DNA from: Bettongia penicillata ogilbyi
Lineage: Eukaryota > Chordata > Mammalia > Diprotodontia > Potoroidae
Assembly: GCA_023548195.1 (NCBI GenBank)
Contig: JAJHZJ010000312.1
Span: 124,001 to 188,000 of the forward strand
Length of the DNA: 64,000 nucleotides
Direction of reading: 5' to 3'
Below the pieces are notes generated by a model. The model worked only from the letters and a program-made list of their open reading frames with translations, was not told the origin of the DNA and ran no database searches. Position numbers and translations under genes: made by a program. Every line of letters starts with the position of its first letter. The first letter of the stretch is position 1. Below are positions 10,278 to 20,699 of the stretch, in pieces.

Positions 10278-10380
10278 GAAGGAAGGAAGGAAGGAAGGAA
10301 GGAAGGAAGGAAGGAAGGAAGGAAGGAAGGAAGGAAGGAAGGAAGGAAGGAAGGAAGGAAGTGGAGAAGGAAGGAAGGAA
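10192..10380 (+). repeat. (GAAA)n to (GGAA)n compound microsatellite
   Basis: About 85 bp of pure GAAA (10192-10276) switches once to about 85 bp of pure GGAA (10277-10360), then gtggag and a short GGAA end. Open frames on both strands here (Lys/Arg/Glu or Phe/Leu/Pro/Ser repeats) are artefacts. Confidence 0.95.
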
Positions 10381-10715
10381 AAACAATCACCCTTTGGATT
10401 TACCAATTTCTATTCATTTATTTGTGGAAACCCAAAAGGCATATCCTGAAACAGTTCAGGTTTACAAGTGCCATTATTCACAAGCTGGCTAAGCATAACT
10501 CAGCTCTAAGCAACCTAAAAACTCTCTTCAGGAAGGTTTCTATCAGGCTCTGAAATGAGCATTGATCACTTAGGTTAATAAAGTTCACACATTTCTAAAT
10601 ACTTAATAAAATGAAAGTTTAAAGCATATGACAGAAATAAACTGTGACCTTAAAAGATAGTCCTTCCAAACACCACCACTACCACCCCAAACTGGAAAGA
10701 TCTTCATCTCATTTC
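10381..10715. other. Unassigned non-coding DNA
   Basis: Nothing recognised. Confidence 0.4.
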
Positions 10716-10985
10716 TTGACAAGAGCTGATATTTATACATTTTTTTAAAGTTTACATTTTGCAAAATTCTTTATTTACTCTAAACAGCCCTGTGAGGTAT
10801 GCAGAGCTTCTGGTTCCCTAGCCTCCCATTTTACAAATGAGAAAGATGAGATGGAGAGAAGTGATCTACTCTCAGGGATAAGACTAGTTCAAACCCATAT
10901 CTGGCTTCAGATCCACATCTGGCTTGAAATCCACTTCTGCTCTTTCTCTTGCAGCTGCTTCTCTAGCACTTTGGGCTCTAACTGT
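10716..10985 (-). mobile_element. MIR SINE (minus)
   Basis: 'tatttatacatttttttaaag', 'cagccctgtgaggtatgcag', 'ccattttacaaatgagaaag' and 'agtgatctactctcaggg' follow the reverse MIR order. Near the end are imperfect ~20-bp repeats of 'ccatatctggcttcagat'. Confidence 0.55.
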
Positions 10986-11129
10986 GCACTTATTTTTCTG
11001 TAATACAAATTTTATTATAAACATAGTTGCATTCATAAAATGCAAGTAAGTATAATATAGAGTTAAAACCCAAATAGAATTATAAAAATCCAAACTACTT
11101 CTGTTTTTGTATTTAACGTAGTCTACCAA

Positions 11130-11255
11130 TATTTTTCTTGCTATATCTTATTTCTATTAGAATATAAGCTCTTGAGGTTAGGGACAGGTCTCATTTATCT
11201 TTAGCAAAATGTGACACATAGTAAATATGTAATAAATATCTCCTTAATAAGTAAA
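11130..11255 (+). mobile_element. L2 3' end (plus)
   Basis: 'ttagaatataagctcttgag', 'gttagggacaggtctcattt' and 'gacacatagtaaatatgtaa' followed by 'taaatatctcc' is the canonical L2 terminus. Confidence 0.7.
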
Positions 11256-11697
11256 AAAGTGGAATTTTATTATCATAGCTGATCGAGATGTCAATTCTGC
11301 TAACTAGTGGACTCAATTTACCTTATCCCTAAAAGGAAACATTTTTCATACTTTGTAAAATTGTGCCATGTAATTTTAATATATAGGTTTTATCATTGCA
11401 ACTAGACTTTGTTTTCACCAATACAAACTGTATCTTATATTTGGTGATTGATGGACTATTCAGAGACAATAAAAAAGCAACTCAGCAAAGGCAGAGAACA
11501 AGTAACTATACTGTCTTTACCATGAAAGCAAATTGCTAAAAACAAAACCAAACACCCTCTTTAGAATCAGAAAAGTGATGGGTTTTTTCTATATTATCAA
11601 GTCAAATACACTATAAAATAACCAATGAAGTCTTCACTAATCTTCACACCTTTTCAGGGTTTATATAGAACTGTTATTATTGTCATAAGTTGTTGCT
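11256..11697. other. Unassigned AT-rich DNA
   Basis: Nothing recognised. Confidence 0.4.
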
Positions 11698-11935
11698 GTC
11701 ATGGACAGCTAGATGGCAAGGTGAATCTGCTGGATCTAGAGTCAGGGAGACCTAATTTCAATCTGCCCTCAGAAACTTACTAGCTGTGTGACCCTGAGCA
11801 AGTCACTTAACTCTGTTTGTTTCAGTTTCCCATGTGTAAAATGAGCTGGAGAAGGAAATGCCAAACCACTCCAGTATCTTCACCAAGAAATCCCCAAATA
11901 ATCACAAAGAGTCGGACTCAAACAACTGAACTCAT
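11698..11935 (+). mobile_element. tRNA-headed SINE with BovB/RTE tail (plus), full length
   Basis: 'ggacagctagatggcaaggt' head, 'agctgtgtgaccctgagcaa', 'atgagctggagaaggaaatg', 'aaccactccagtatcttcac' and terminal 'cacaaagagtcggactcaaa'. The tail matches the BovB-type end 'cacaaagagtcggacacgactga'. Confidence 0.9.
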
Positions 11936-12184
11936 GATTTCTTCTACCTGAGAATTTTCAACGAGGAAATTCGTTCTATAGATGCAGTTCAGCAACTACC
12001 CTATATCTTAATATTTTAGAGAATTGTCTGAAACATCAAGAGATTAAGTAATATATGTGTTATGTGTGTGTGTGATGGGGAAGGTCACATAATCAGTATG
12101 TATCAGAAGTTAAGACTTGAAGTCAGCTCTGTCTGTCTCTAAGGCTCTGCTCTCTGTCCACTACTCCACAGACTTTCCCATATT

Positions 12185-12415
12185 ATGTTTTGGACCTGGG
12201 GTCAGGAAGTTCTAAATTCAAATCTGACCTTGGACACTTAGTAGCTTTGTGACCCTGGACAAGTCACCTGGCTTCTCATCTGCCTCAGTTTCTTTATCTC
12301 TAAAATGAGATTGATAATAATAGCACCGCCTTCCATGTTGTGAGGACCAAATGAGATAATGATAATCTAGGGCAAGAAAGGCACTTAGTAAATAAGTTTA
12401 AAAGCAGCTAAAGAC
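12185..12415 (+). mobile_element. MIR/Ther-1 type SINE (plus)
   Basis: 'ggacctggggtcaggaagtt', 'gaccctggacaagtcacctg', 'tgataataatagcaccgcc', 'gtgaggaccaaatgagataa' and 'aggcacttagtaaataag' give a near-complete MIR order. Confidence 0.7.
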
Positions 12416-12539
12416 CATACCTTACACAGAAGACCATCATGGGAGATGCACAACAAAAAATCCTACTTTCAAGAAGCTTATAATTGGGCATATGGGATTA
12501 AAATAACTTTATAGTATTTGTGATATATGACAACGTATA

Positions 12540-12650
12540 GAGATTGCGGTGGCACAGAGGATAAAGGACTCAAATTGAAATTAGATAGGAAGACTTGGGT
12601 TCAGCTCCTGACTCTGACCTTTATTAATTTGTGACCCTGGTGAAATAAAA
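12540..12650 (+). mobile_element. SINE head fragment (plus)
   Basis: 'tgcggtggcacagaggataa', 'gggttcagctcctgactctg' and 'tttgtgaccctgg'. 3' truncated. Confidence 0.5.
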
Positions 12651-13092
12651 TAAGAAAAATGTATACCTCAGAATTGTGAATTATTCTATGGGGGAGAAAA
12701 ATGTGCCTTGAACAGAAGAGAATATTTATGTATTTTTGTTGAGAAAATCAATGGCAGGTAAAATCTTCAAAATGCAAACACACAATAAGAGATACAGAGA
12801 AAAATAATTGTATTTGAGCAATGTGAAGGAACTAAAAGAAGAAAATGAAGATTAAATGCTTATACCCTCATGGAAGTAGGAAAGGGAAGGAGATGGTTGT
12901 CCCTTCAAGCCTCACAATCATCCAAGGAGGGATTTAAGAAAGACCATACTCAGGGTCAAGATGGAGCTATGGGCTGTTATGTTTATTTTAAGAGGTTAAA
13001 GAAAAGTGGAAGAAAAAGGAATACACTAGGAAAAAAGGAGGAAGAAGAGGGAGTAACTTAGTATTTCTTATAATTGTGTCACCTAAGAATGT
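12651..13092. other. Purine-rich unassigned DNA, possibly L1 upstream of ORF2
   Basis: Plus strand strongly A/G-rich. The composition resembles the region just before ORF2 in marsupial L1, and an L1 ORF2 relic follows downstream, but there is no diagnostic motif. Confidence 0.3.
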
Positions 13093-13401
13093 ATTCATCC
13101 TTCATTGACGAAGAAGACCATGCCATCAGAGAAATAATGACATGACTTGCATTTGACTTTGTTTTGAGTGAGAGAGGGCTGTGCAGGTCACCAGCCTCAC
13201 TTCTCCTCCAGAGCCACCTGAATCCAATGACCAGATATTCATCAGGATGACTGGAGATGACCCAGGATGAGGCAATTGGGGTTAAGTGACTTGCCCAAGG
13301 TCACACACCTAGTGAGTGTCAAGTGTCTGAGGTGACCTTGGAACTCAGGTCCTCTTGACTCCTTCACTGGTGCCCTACCCACTGCACTATCTAGCTTCCC
13401 C
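13093..13401 (-). mobile_element. MAR1-like SINE with RTE tail (minus), full length
   Basis: Tail complement 'ccttcattgacgaagaagac', 'catgccatcagagaaataat', 'ctgtgcaggtcaccagcctc', 'gaccagatattcatcaggat', then 'aattggggttaagtgacttg' and head complement 'ctacccactgcactatcta'. Apparent target duplication: cctaagaatgtat before and tctaagaatatat after. Same family as 30558-30872. Confidence 0.88.
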
Positions 13402-13970
13402 CATCTAAGAATATATAAAAATGGAGTAAAGGAAGCAGACATCTCATGAACCTCATGTTTGGATCAAGAGAAGAAAGGTAGAATACACACATAGACATGT
13501 AAATACATACAAGGCTTTACTATGGAAATGTATCAAAAATCAATAGGAAAATAGATTGGGACCAGAAGAAGAAAAAAGGGGGTTTAAGAGAGAGGGTAGA
13601 ATATTGGTAGAGATGTACAAAAGCAATTCAGATTTAAGCTACACAGAACAAATCATAAGGGGAGATTTAAAAAAAAATGATTAACGAAAGTAAGACCCAT
13701 ATCAACTTATATTTGAGCTGGGTGAATAGAGGAAAGAACAAAATACTCTCACTCCACTTATTGATTAGTTGCATTGGTTCCAATCTAGTTTTGTTTGCTT
13801 GGGGTTTTTTTTTTTGTTGTTGTTTTGTTTATTTTATTTTATTGCCATTTTCTTTTTTTTTTGTAAAAGAGAGAAGGGGAAAAGTCAAGAGAGGAAAATT
13901 CTAGCAGGCATATTGGAGAAAAAAAGAAAGAAAAACACATCCATAAATGTAATGAAAGAATTCACTCAGT
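13402..13970 (+). other. Purine-rich DNA, possible L1 pre-ORF2 region
   Basis: Runs directly into recognisable L1 ORF2 sequence, so it may be the same element's 5' part, but it is too decayed to prove. Contains T-rich stretches at 13807-13865. Confidence 0.3.
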
Positions 13971-15720
13971 AAACGAATGAGGGTGATAGAACAGATTAGA
14001 AGGCAGAATCCAACAATACCTTGTTTTCAAGAAATACATATTAAACATAAAGGTTCAAATGGTGTTAAGATGAAAGGCTAATGTATCAGGGAAATTTAAA
14101 AGAAGAAAGGTGGCACTTATGATCTAAAAGAAGGCAATAGTGAAGTGGAAATGGTTGAAAGAAACAAGCTTGGAAATTGTATTATGTCTAAAAGTCATAT
14201 AGATATGAAACAATTTCAATACTAAATATATGTGTAAAAAAAATAAAACCTAAATATGTAAAGGAAAAACTAAATAAAATACAAAGAAAAATAAACAGCA
14301 AAGTAATCATTATTTAGGACCTTAGTATGCCCCCTTTCTGACTTAGACAAATCCAAGAAAAAGATTCTAAACGAAAAGGAAGTGAAGATTTTAAAAAATT
14401 AATAGAAAAGGAATTGTGGCAATTACTGAATGAAAATCCTGAAGAATACATAAATTTTCTAAGATTTCCATGATTCTTTTGCAAAAATCAACCATGTACT
14501 AGAGGGTCTAAAAATGAAAAAAATACAATAAATACAAATACCACAAATACAAAAAGTTATGAAGCACACAATTTACCAATTAAAATACAATAAAAAGTTA
14601 TCATCAATAAGGATTAAGACTTTGAAAAAAGCATTCAGACATATGAGGCTAAATAATATATTCCTAAGAATGTGTGGGAACAAAAACAAAATATGGGATC
14701 AGTAGATAGTTCTATCAAATAAAATAATAGCAATGAGATATAAATTTATATATAGCCAGAGAAGCCATTAAAGGAGAATTTATATCTCTAAACACTCCTC
14801 AGCAAAAGAAAGAAGCAAGAGATTCATCAATTAGGAATATAATTGCTCTTAAAGTAACAAATCGAAAGTGACCCAAAAATAGAAATTCTAGAAATAAGAG
14901 AAATACACAAAATTGATAACAAAAAGTGAAGCTTGAAATAATAAATAAAACTAGGAATTGGATTTTTAAAAGGACAGTAAAATAAACAAATTGTTATCTA
15001 TTTTGATCCCTCAAATGAAAGAAAATCCAAATTACCAATACCAAAATTTTTTTTTAAATAACAGTGCTCATGCATAGTATAATGATTAGAAGATGCAACT
15101 ACAACTACAAAATGCTATTTTTATACAAATAAAGGCATAGTCAGATAATTGGAGAGATATTAATTACTGAATGTTAATATAATTAAAATGGTAATACTAC
15201 CTAAATTATTTTATAAATTGAGATTCAAAAAAATAAAATTATCAAGGAGTTATTTTATAGATCTGTACAAAATAATTTCAAAATCCATTGGGAAAAGGAA
15301 TAGGTTAAGAATTTTGAAAGAATAAAAAAGGAAAAATGGAGTTGGCCTAGAAATACCAAATCTCAAACTGTATTGTTATTTAGCAATAATTATCGAAATT
15401 ATTTGGTACTGATTAAACCTTATTTGTAAAAAAATAATAATAATAATAATTCTGGGACAAGTGAAAAAAGTTTGACAGAAATTATGTTATATACTAACAC
15501 ATATCATATGTCATAATAAACTCCAAATGGACACATGAATTAAATACTAAAGATTATATCAAAAAATAGATTAGAGCAGCAGGGGAGGAAAAACTTTTCA
15601 TAAATATGGAGGAGAAAATCCCTACCTAAATAAGAAATAGATATGCTTATAAAAGATATAATGTATTCTTGATATTATCTAAAGTTGAAGTCTCTTCACA
15701 AGTCTAGCATTAAGAAACTA
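13970..15720 (+). mobile_element. Old L1 ORF2 relic (plus), heavily rearranged
   Basis: Endonuclease-region words first: 'atccaacaataccttgtttt', 'caagaaatacatattaaac', 'gaccttagtatgccccc', 'caaccatgtactagaggg'. Then mid-ORF2 ('tttatatctctaaacactc'), then late reverse-transcriptase region ('ggagttggcctagaaatacc', 'tcgaaattatttggtactg', 'ataataaactccaaatgg'). The order is that of L1 ORF2, with many stops and a large gap near 15000-15100 where the catalytic core should be. Very A-rich. No function expected. Confidence 0.6.
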
Positions 15721-16120
15721 CTCAACTGGACTGATGGAGGGTAGGGCACTTTCACTTCTGTCTTCTACATCCAGCCATTATGGTTTGTGAACTGAGCTCT
15801 GTCCTAGACAGCCTGCTTCTAATGACAGGAATTTTCCTTTTGTTACAATTATTGACTCATTTACAAGCCCCCACGCAAACATCCCAAGGATGGTGTAAAC
15901 TCTGGTAAAAGTAAGGACTCAGTAAATAAGGTCCCCAAAGGGTGGATTAAAAAAGTTTCCAGTGTAAGGGATAGGTAGTGTCTTTCATAAGGAAATGCTA
16001 AGCACAAAAGAATAATATTTCACATAATTCTGTTCACATAACAGAATGATGAGGACAGAATTTACTACCAGCTTGCAGCTACTTACCAGTTGACTAGGAG
16101 ATTAATATTTAAACCTTTTC
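15721..16120. other. Unassigned non-coding DNA
   Basis: Nothing recognised. Confidence 0.4.
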
Positions 16121-16124
16121 ATAA

Positions 16125-16690
16125 CATAAAGCAATTTTTCAATACTACTATGCAGGCAATTTATATATCAATCAAATATAAAATCCTCTGGTTGGTATTG
16201 AAAGCCATACATAACCTAGCACACCCACACACACACACTTTTCCAGTCTTATTACAGCTTAAACTCAACTCCTTCAACCAACACATACTTTTCAATCAGC
16301 TGATACTGACCTCTTACTATTCCTTAAACTAGACATTCCATCTCTTGGCTCTAGGCATTTTCTCTGACTTTCTCCCATGCCTAGATGCTCTTGTCCTCAT
16401 CTCTACCATCTGGCTTCCATGGATTCCTTCAAGCCCTAGTGTAAAATCCAACCTTCTACAATAAACCTTTCCTTATCCCTCTTACTTCTGGTGCCTTAAT
16501 TCTAGTGCTAGTTATGTGTCCTATAAATAGCTTGTGTGTACATATTTGTTTACATGTTGTCTCTCTCCTTTAGACTGTAAGCTCCCTGAGGGCAGGGGCT
16601 GTGTTTTTTGGGGTTTTTTTTTTTGCTTTATTATTATGCTCTGCATAATATGCCTTATACATAGTAGGTAGGTAATCAGTATTGATTGAC
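16125..16690 (+). mobile_element. L2 LINE, C-terminal ORF2 plus 3' end (plus)
   Basis: 'caaatataaaatcctctgg', 'tattgaaagccatacataac', 'cattccatctcttggctcta', 'cccatgcctagatgctcttg', 'ccttctacaataaacctttc', 'tagactgtaagctccctgag' and 'acatagtaggtaggtaatca' follow the L2 consensus to its end. Small CA run at 16222-16238. Confidence 0.85.
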
Positions 16691-17157
16691 TGTCTGGACA
16701 CTGTCCAATCAAAGCCAAGTTTAATCTTCCTTTGCAAACTTCCTTTCCTTGCCAGTATCGTCTTTTCATGGCAAACTTTCTTTGCCATCAACCCACTCTT
16801 GTTGCCAATGCAAAAGCAATAACTTATCACTCTACTAGACATGGCTGCTAGACTCAAAGACCTGCAGATCTTTTGAACTCATACAGTCACCTACTTAAGA
16901 AAGAATACAGGAGGCAGGGGCTGCTTGCCTGCTTTCAGTGCCCAAGATGCAAAAGATAATCACAAAATTAATATTAGGGAAAATATCTTTAGAAAATCCC
17001 AGAACTCTGACAAAAACAATCCCAATCACAATTTCCAAATATAAGTGATGAAATACAGATCATACATCGTGACAGAGTTGATGGACTAGAGGTACAGAAA
17101 GAGACATGAAGTCTTTGATTTGGACAATGCACTGATTTGTTTTACTTGACTATACGC
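16691..17157. other. Unassigned non-coding DNA
   Basis: Overlapping minus-strand frames (16521-16857) start inside the L2 end and have no recognisable domain. Confidence 0.4.
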
Positions 17158-17405
17158 ATACCAGATGGTGCAATAGAATGTTTTACTTGGAGTCAGGAAG
17201 ACTTGAATTCAAATCTTATCTCAGTCTCTTACTTAGCTGTGTGAACCTGGATAGTCACTTAACCTCTCAGTCTCTGTTTCCTCATCTATCAAATGGCTCT
17301 AATAGTACCACGATGGCATCCCAAGGTCGTTGTAAGGATCAAGTGAGATAATATTTATAAACTACTATGTGAACCTCCAAGTATTCTATAAATAGTTATT
17401 ATTAT
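17158..17405 (+). mobile_element. MIR/Ther-1 type SINE (plus), near full length
   Basis: 'agatggtgcaatagaatg' head, 'ggagtcaggaagacttgaat', 'gtgtgaacctggatagtcac', 'ggctctaatagtaccacgat' and terminal 'agtattctataaatagttat'. Confidence 0.75.
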
Positions 17406-18484
17406 TATATATCACTATGTGTAAAGGAAAGCATCTGTTTAAAGGTAAAAGGATGGGTAAGACAGTGTAGTAGTGATAATCACAGGGAAAAAGAAAACAT
17501 TAATAAAACATTTTTAAATGCACAGAAGGAAAAACGTTCAGGAGACATGAATAAACAACTTTGTTACTATTTTCTTAAACTACATATGTATGTATACGCA
17601 TATAGAGAGATATTTCTTCTTTTTAAAAAACTACATAACAAAAAATTGGTTTTTATACAATACTTTCTCTGGTTCTTTCTTGTATCTTTAAATGTTTGTG
17701 TTTGTTAATGAATGTTAAGTTCACAATAAAAAGAATTATTAAAAATGGGATTTAATTTTCTTACCACTCACATGCTTCTTTCCTCTTGACGACTTCTGAT
17801 TGATTCCTTCCTTTAGAGTTTCACACAGAAATACTCTTTGTTTTCTCCATGACCTTCATGCAAGGTGAAAGTTTTAAAACACAATCGGCTTCTCTCTGCA
17901 GAGTAGGTTGTAAATATTAATCCCTCAGCTAGAACTCTTCATGCTGTATGAACTTGATTACCTTTAAAATTTTTTCTTCCCTTAATGAATTTGGCTGTCA
18001 AACATAATGTCCCTTCAGGCTTCTTTAGTAGGAATGATTCAAATTCTACTCTTTTGCTGAAAATTCATATTGTTTCACGAATGCTTAACTTAATGCTTAA
18101 ACTTAAGTTTATCTTTTCAAAATGCATTATTTTGAAAGGAAACTAATTTCCTTTGCTTTCTGGAATATCATATTTCAACCTGTTTTTCCATTTCTTGTGT
18201 ATAATTTTCCTTGGTTTGGGAGGGGTCTTATTTTAAGTGCCTGCTAGATTTGCAGTTTAGTGTTCAAGATTTTTTTTCTGTTTACTGTTTCCCTTATAAT
18301 TCTAACTGAATTAATTTTGTTTGTTCAAAATTTTTGTCCATATAAGTAATGGATAAGGTAGCAGTTATTCCCGGAGAGGGAGCCTTCGAGAAGAGATTTT
18401 GTAATCAGTCAGTGAGGATGTTATTTAGATGGGATAATGTAATCACTCGAGGCAAGAAGGTAATACTGCATACAGTGATGAGCC
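17406..18484. other. Unassigned, apparently low-repeat DNA
   Basis: About 1.1 kb of AT-rich sequence without a recognised family, RNA or exon. One of the longer repeat-poor stretches. Confidence 0.4.
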
Positions 18485-18690
18485 TGAACTAAAGAAGAAT
18501 ATCCAATCCAGTCTCACATGAGCAATATGAGATTGGGCAAATCACTTAATCTCACTGCTCCTTGGTCACCTCAACTGACCATGAGCAACATAATAGCACC
18601 TCCCTCTTAGGTTATTATGAAGATGAAATGAGATAAAAATTGTAAGGACCGTGCCTGGCATATAGTAGATGCTTCCTTCCATCTATCCTG
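18485..18690 (+). mobile_element. MIR SINE (plus), 5' truncated
   Basis: 'gattgggcaaatcacttaat', 'acataatagcacctccctct', 'taggttattatgaagatgaa' and 'cgtgcctggcatatagtaga' follow MIR with its L2-like tail. Confidence 0.65.
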
Positions 18691-19002
18691 CCTAATTCTG
18701 ACATTCTGACATTCTGTGATAATGAAAGCGGGCATTCTAGGAAAAGCCTCTAAGCAGAAATGTAGATCATATTTTCAAGAAGTGAAAGGAACGATCTGAA
18801 TTAGGAGGCAGTTTGAGTAGGGTTGTTATGAAAGTTGGAAAGCTAGGTATCTTCTACTTTCCAGAGTGGTCGTAACAGACAACTGTGTAACAGACAACTG
18901 TCAAACATGGAGAACGATTTGAAAGAAATCTATTCAAAGGGGGTGAAAAATAATGTGAAAGAAACTGTGGACAAGGATCAAAGGATAGAAGACTAAGCAC
19001 TG
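18691..19002. other. Unassigned DNA with a perfect 15-bp tandem repeat
   Basis: No family recognised. Two perfect adjacent copies of gtaacagacaactgt at 18872-18886 and 18887-18901 indicate a recent small duplication. Confidence 0.6.
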
Positions 19003-19230
19003 TGGTAAGTCCAAGGATGTGCTGGAGCTGGCTTGAACTGGATTGGTTTCATGCACATTTGGGGTCAGTTTTTCAGGGTTCTCTGGAACAGAAATCTCTT
19101 CCACTGTGTTTCTGCCGGCTTGCAGTGCTCCAGAATTTGTGGGGAGTTCTTTTACAGAAAATTTATGGGCTGTGGGTTCGGAGCTAGCATACGTGAGTCT
19201 TTCTACTCCGCCATTTTGGCTCCTCCCCCT
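19003..19230 (-). mobile_element. L1 5'UTR start fragment (minus)
   Basis: Read on the minus strand it begins agggggaggagccaaaatgg and continues cggagtagaaagactc, the shape of a mammalian L1 5' end (GGGGAGGAGCCAAGATGGC...). It runs on through 'tccgaacccacagcccat' and 'ccagagaaccctgaaaaact'. Only about 230 bp of 5'UTR remain, with no ORF1 or ORF2 beyond, so it is an orphan 5' end. The overlapping plus-strand frames are by-products. Confidence 0.6.
19208..19220 (-). promoter_or_regulatory. YY1-like site in L1 5' end
   Basis: CCGCCATTTTGGC on the plus strand, GCCAAAATGGCGG on the minus strand, is a near-ideal YY1 consensus. It lies about 10-20 bp from the L1 start, where human L1 has its YY1 site directing transcription start. 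Activity is an inference. Confidence 0.5.
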
Positions 19231-19339
19231 TCATGAACCAATTGTATCTTCAGTGTTAGCATTTGCTCCTTGAAAATAAGCAAATGCTATAAATCAGACC
19301 TTGATTTACTGTTTTGTTGATTTGTCTAGACTTAAGAAA
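19231..19339. other. Short unassigned spacer
   Basis: Nothing recognised between the L1 5' end and the possible LTR. Confidence 0.4.
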
Positions 19340-20130
19340 GTGGTGGAGAAAATGTTGTTATGTCTGGTTCTTTGAATACTTTCCAGGAAAGACTGGAATA
19401 GCAGAAAGTGGGGAATAATGCTACAATCATACTTTAATAAGTCACAGAGATTACAGAAGCAAATGGCACAGAAAGTGTAGAGACACATAGCAAAGGGGGT
19501 AAAGAGAGAGATGGTAGAGGGAGGTAGGCAGGAAAAGAAGGGAGAAATGGAGGGGCACAGAGAGTCTCTTACATGACCATAGATTGGAGTTGGGAGTACT
19601 TGAGCAGCATGGACCTGAAGCAAATGAAAGAGTGATGGGGACAGGGCAAGAGCTTGGGGGTCTCATTTTTATAGGATTTTGGTCTGTTATCCATGCCTTA
19701 AGGTTAGTTCATTAACATATCCACATCAATTCGATGCAATCAGCAACATCTTAGGGTTAGTTTATTAGCATGTTTGCAGGTGTTCTGCTAATCTTACTGA
19801 GTTTGTCTGGAGCTTATCTGAAGTCTACAGACAACAGGCAGCTACTGGGACCTGGGTCTCCTTAGAGTAAGGTCTAGCTGGCTTCCCCTGAGCTAGTGCA
19901 TCATCTCAGCAGGTGGTTTTAGTTAATTTATGAGATAATTTTCAGTGACTTCTTTGCTCCTCTAATTTATGAAAGAGTTTGTGAGTAACCATTACACATC
20001 TTTAATTTAGGGGATATTCTGTAAATTATTTCTAAGCTTCCTCTTGCAATCTTATTCCTATCATTGTTACTTTATATTAGGTACTTATAAACTTGGTATA
20101 CTAACAAAGAAGGCATGGGGAGGGGGCAGT
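19340..20130 (-). mobile_element. Possible solitary endogenous retroviral LTR (minus)
   Basis: On the minus strand there is a TATA-type box (TATAAAAA, complement of 19666-19673). Downstream comes a C/T-rich segment of about 230 bp and then an ATTAAA-type poly(A) signal (complement of 19432-19440). That U3-R-like order resembles a retroviral LTR. No terminal TG/CA pair, target duplication or internal retroviral genes were identified, so unique DNA is an alternative. Confidence 0.3.
19666..19673 (-). promoter_or_regulatory. TATA-like box of possible LTR
   Basis: TATAAAAA on the minus strand, about 230 bp upstream of the ATTAAA-like signal at 19432-19440. Meaning depends on the LTR call. Confidence 0.25.
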
Positions 20131-20269
20131 ATGGTCGAGGGGACCAGAACAAAAAAATGATTTTAACACAAATTAAACTTAAAAGTGTGTCATACATACA
20201 TTTTTTTTCCCAGAGAACCAGTTGTTAAATATTTAACAGCACACACCCGGGTAAGTCCATTTTTAGATA
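20131..20269. other. Unassigned spacer
   Basis: Nothing recognised. Confidence 0.4.
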
Positions 20270-20580
20270 AAAAGAAAAAGTAGTAATTCAAGCAATAAAA
20301 CAGACACGTGGAAGTATAAGAAGTTAAAAGATAGCAATATAGTATTGGTGTGACAGAAGCCAAGGGAGAAAAGATTTTTCAAGAATGAAAAGTTGGTTAA
20401 CAGTTTGAAATGACATGGTGATGTCACAGGAGATGAGAACTGATAAAAAGCCGTTAGCTTTAGTAATTAGGAGGTCACTAAGTGACCAGAAAAAAGCTAG
20501 AGTGAAAGACAGACACCTTATTGAGATCTCAATAGGCTAGAAAAATGAACAAAACTAATTAGATTTAAGAGACAAATGTA
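20270..20580 (-). mobile_element. L2 internal fragment (minus)
   Basis: 'gttaacagtttgaaatgaca', 'gagatgagaactgataaaaa' and 'gccgttagctttagtaatta' with 'ggaggtcac' match the reverse L2 RT region (cf. 49860-49970 in the long L2 copy). Confidence 0.55.
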
Positions 20581-20699
20581 AAAAAAAAATGAACAAATTG
20601 GGATTGGGAAGTCAGGGAAAAACAATAGTAGATGTGTGTTTGTTGTGGGTTATCATCAAAGGTTTTGGTAGGCTGAAAATTCAGTGTGAGCCAACAGGG

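Noticed and set aside
10076..10492. Several open frames on both strands of the GAAA/GGAA array
   Set aside because: Tetranucleotide repeats lack stops in most frames; peptides are pure repeats.
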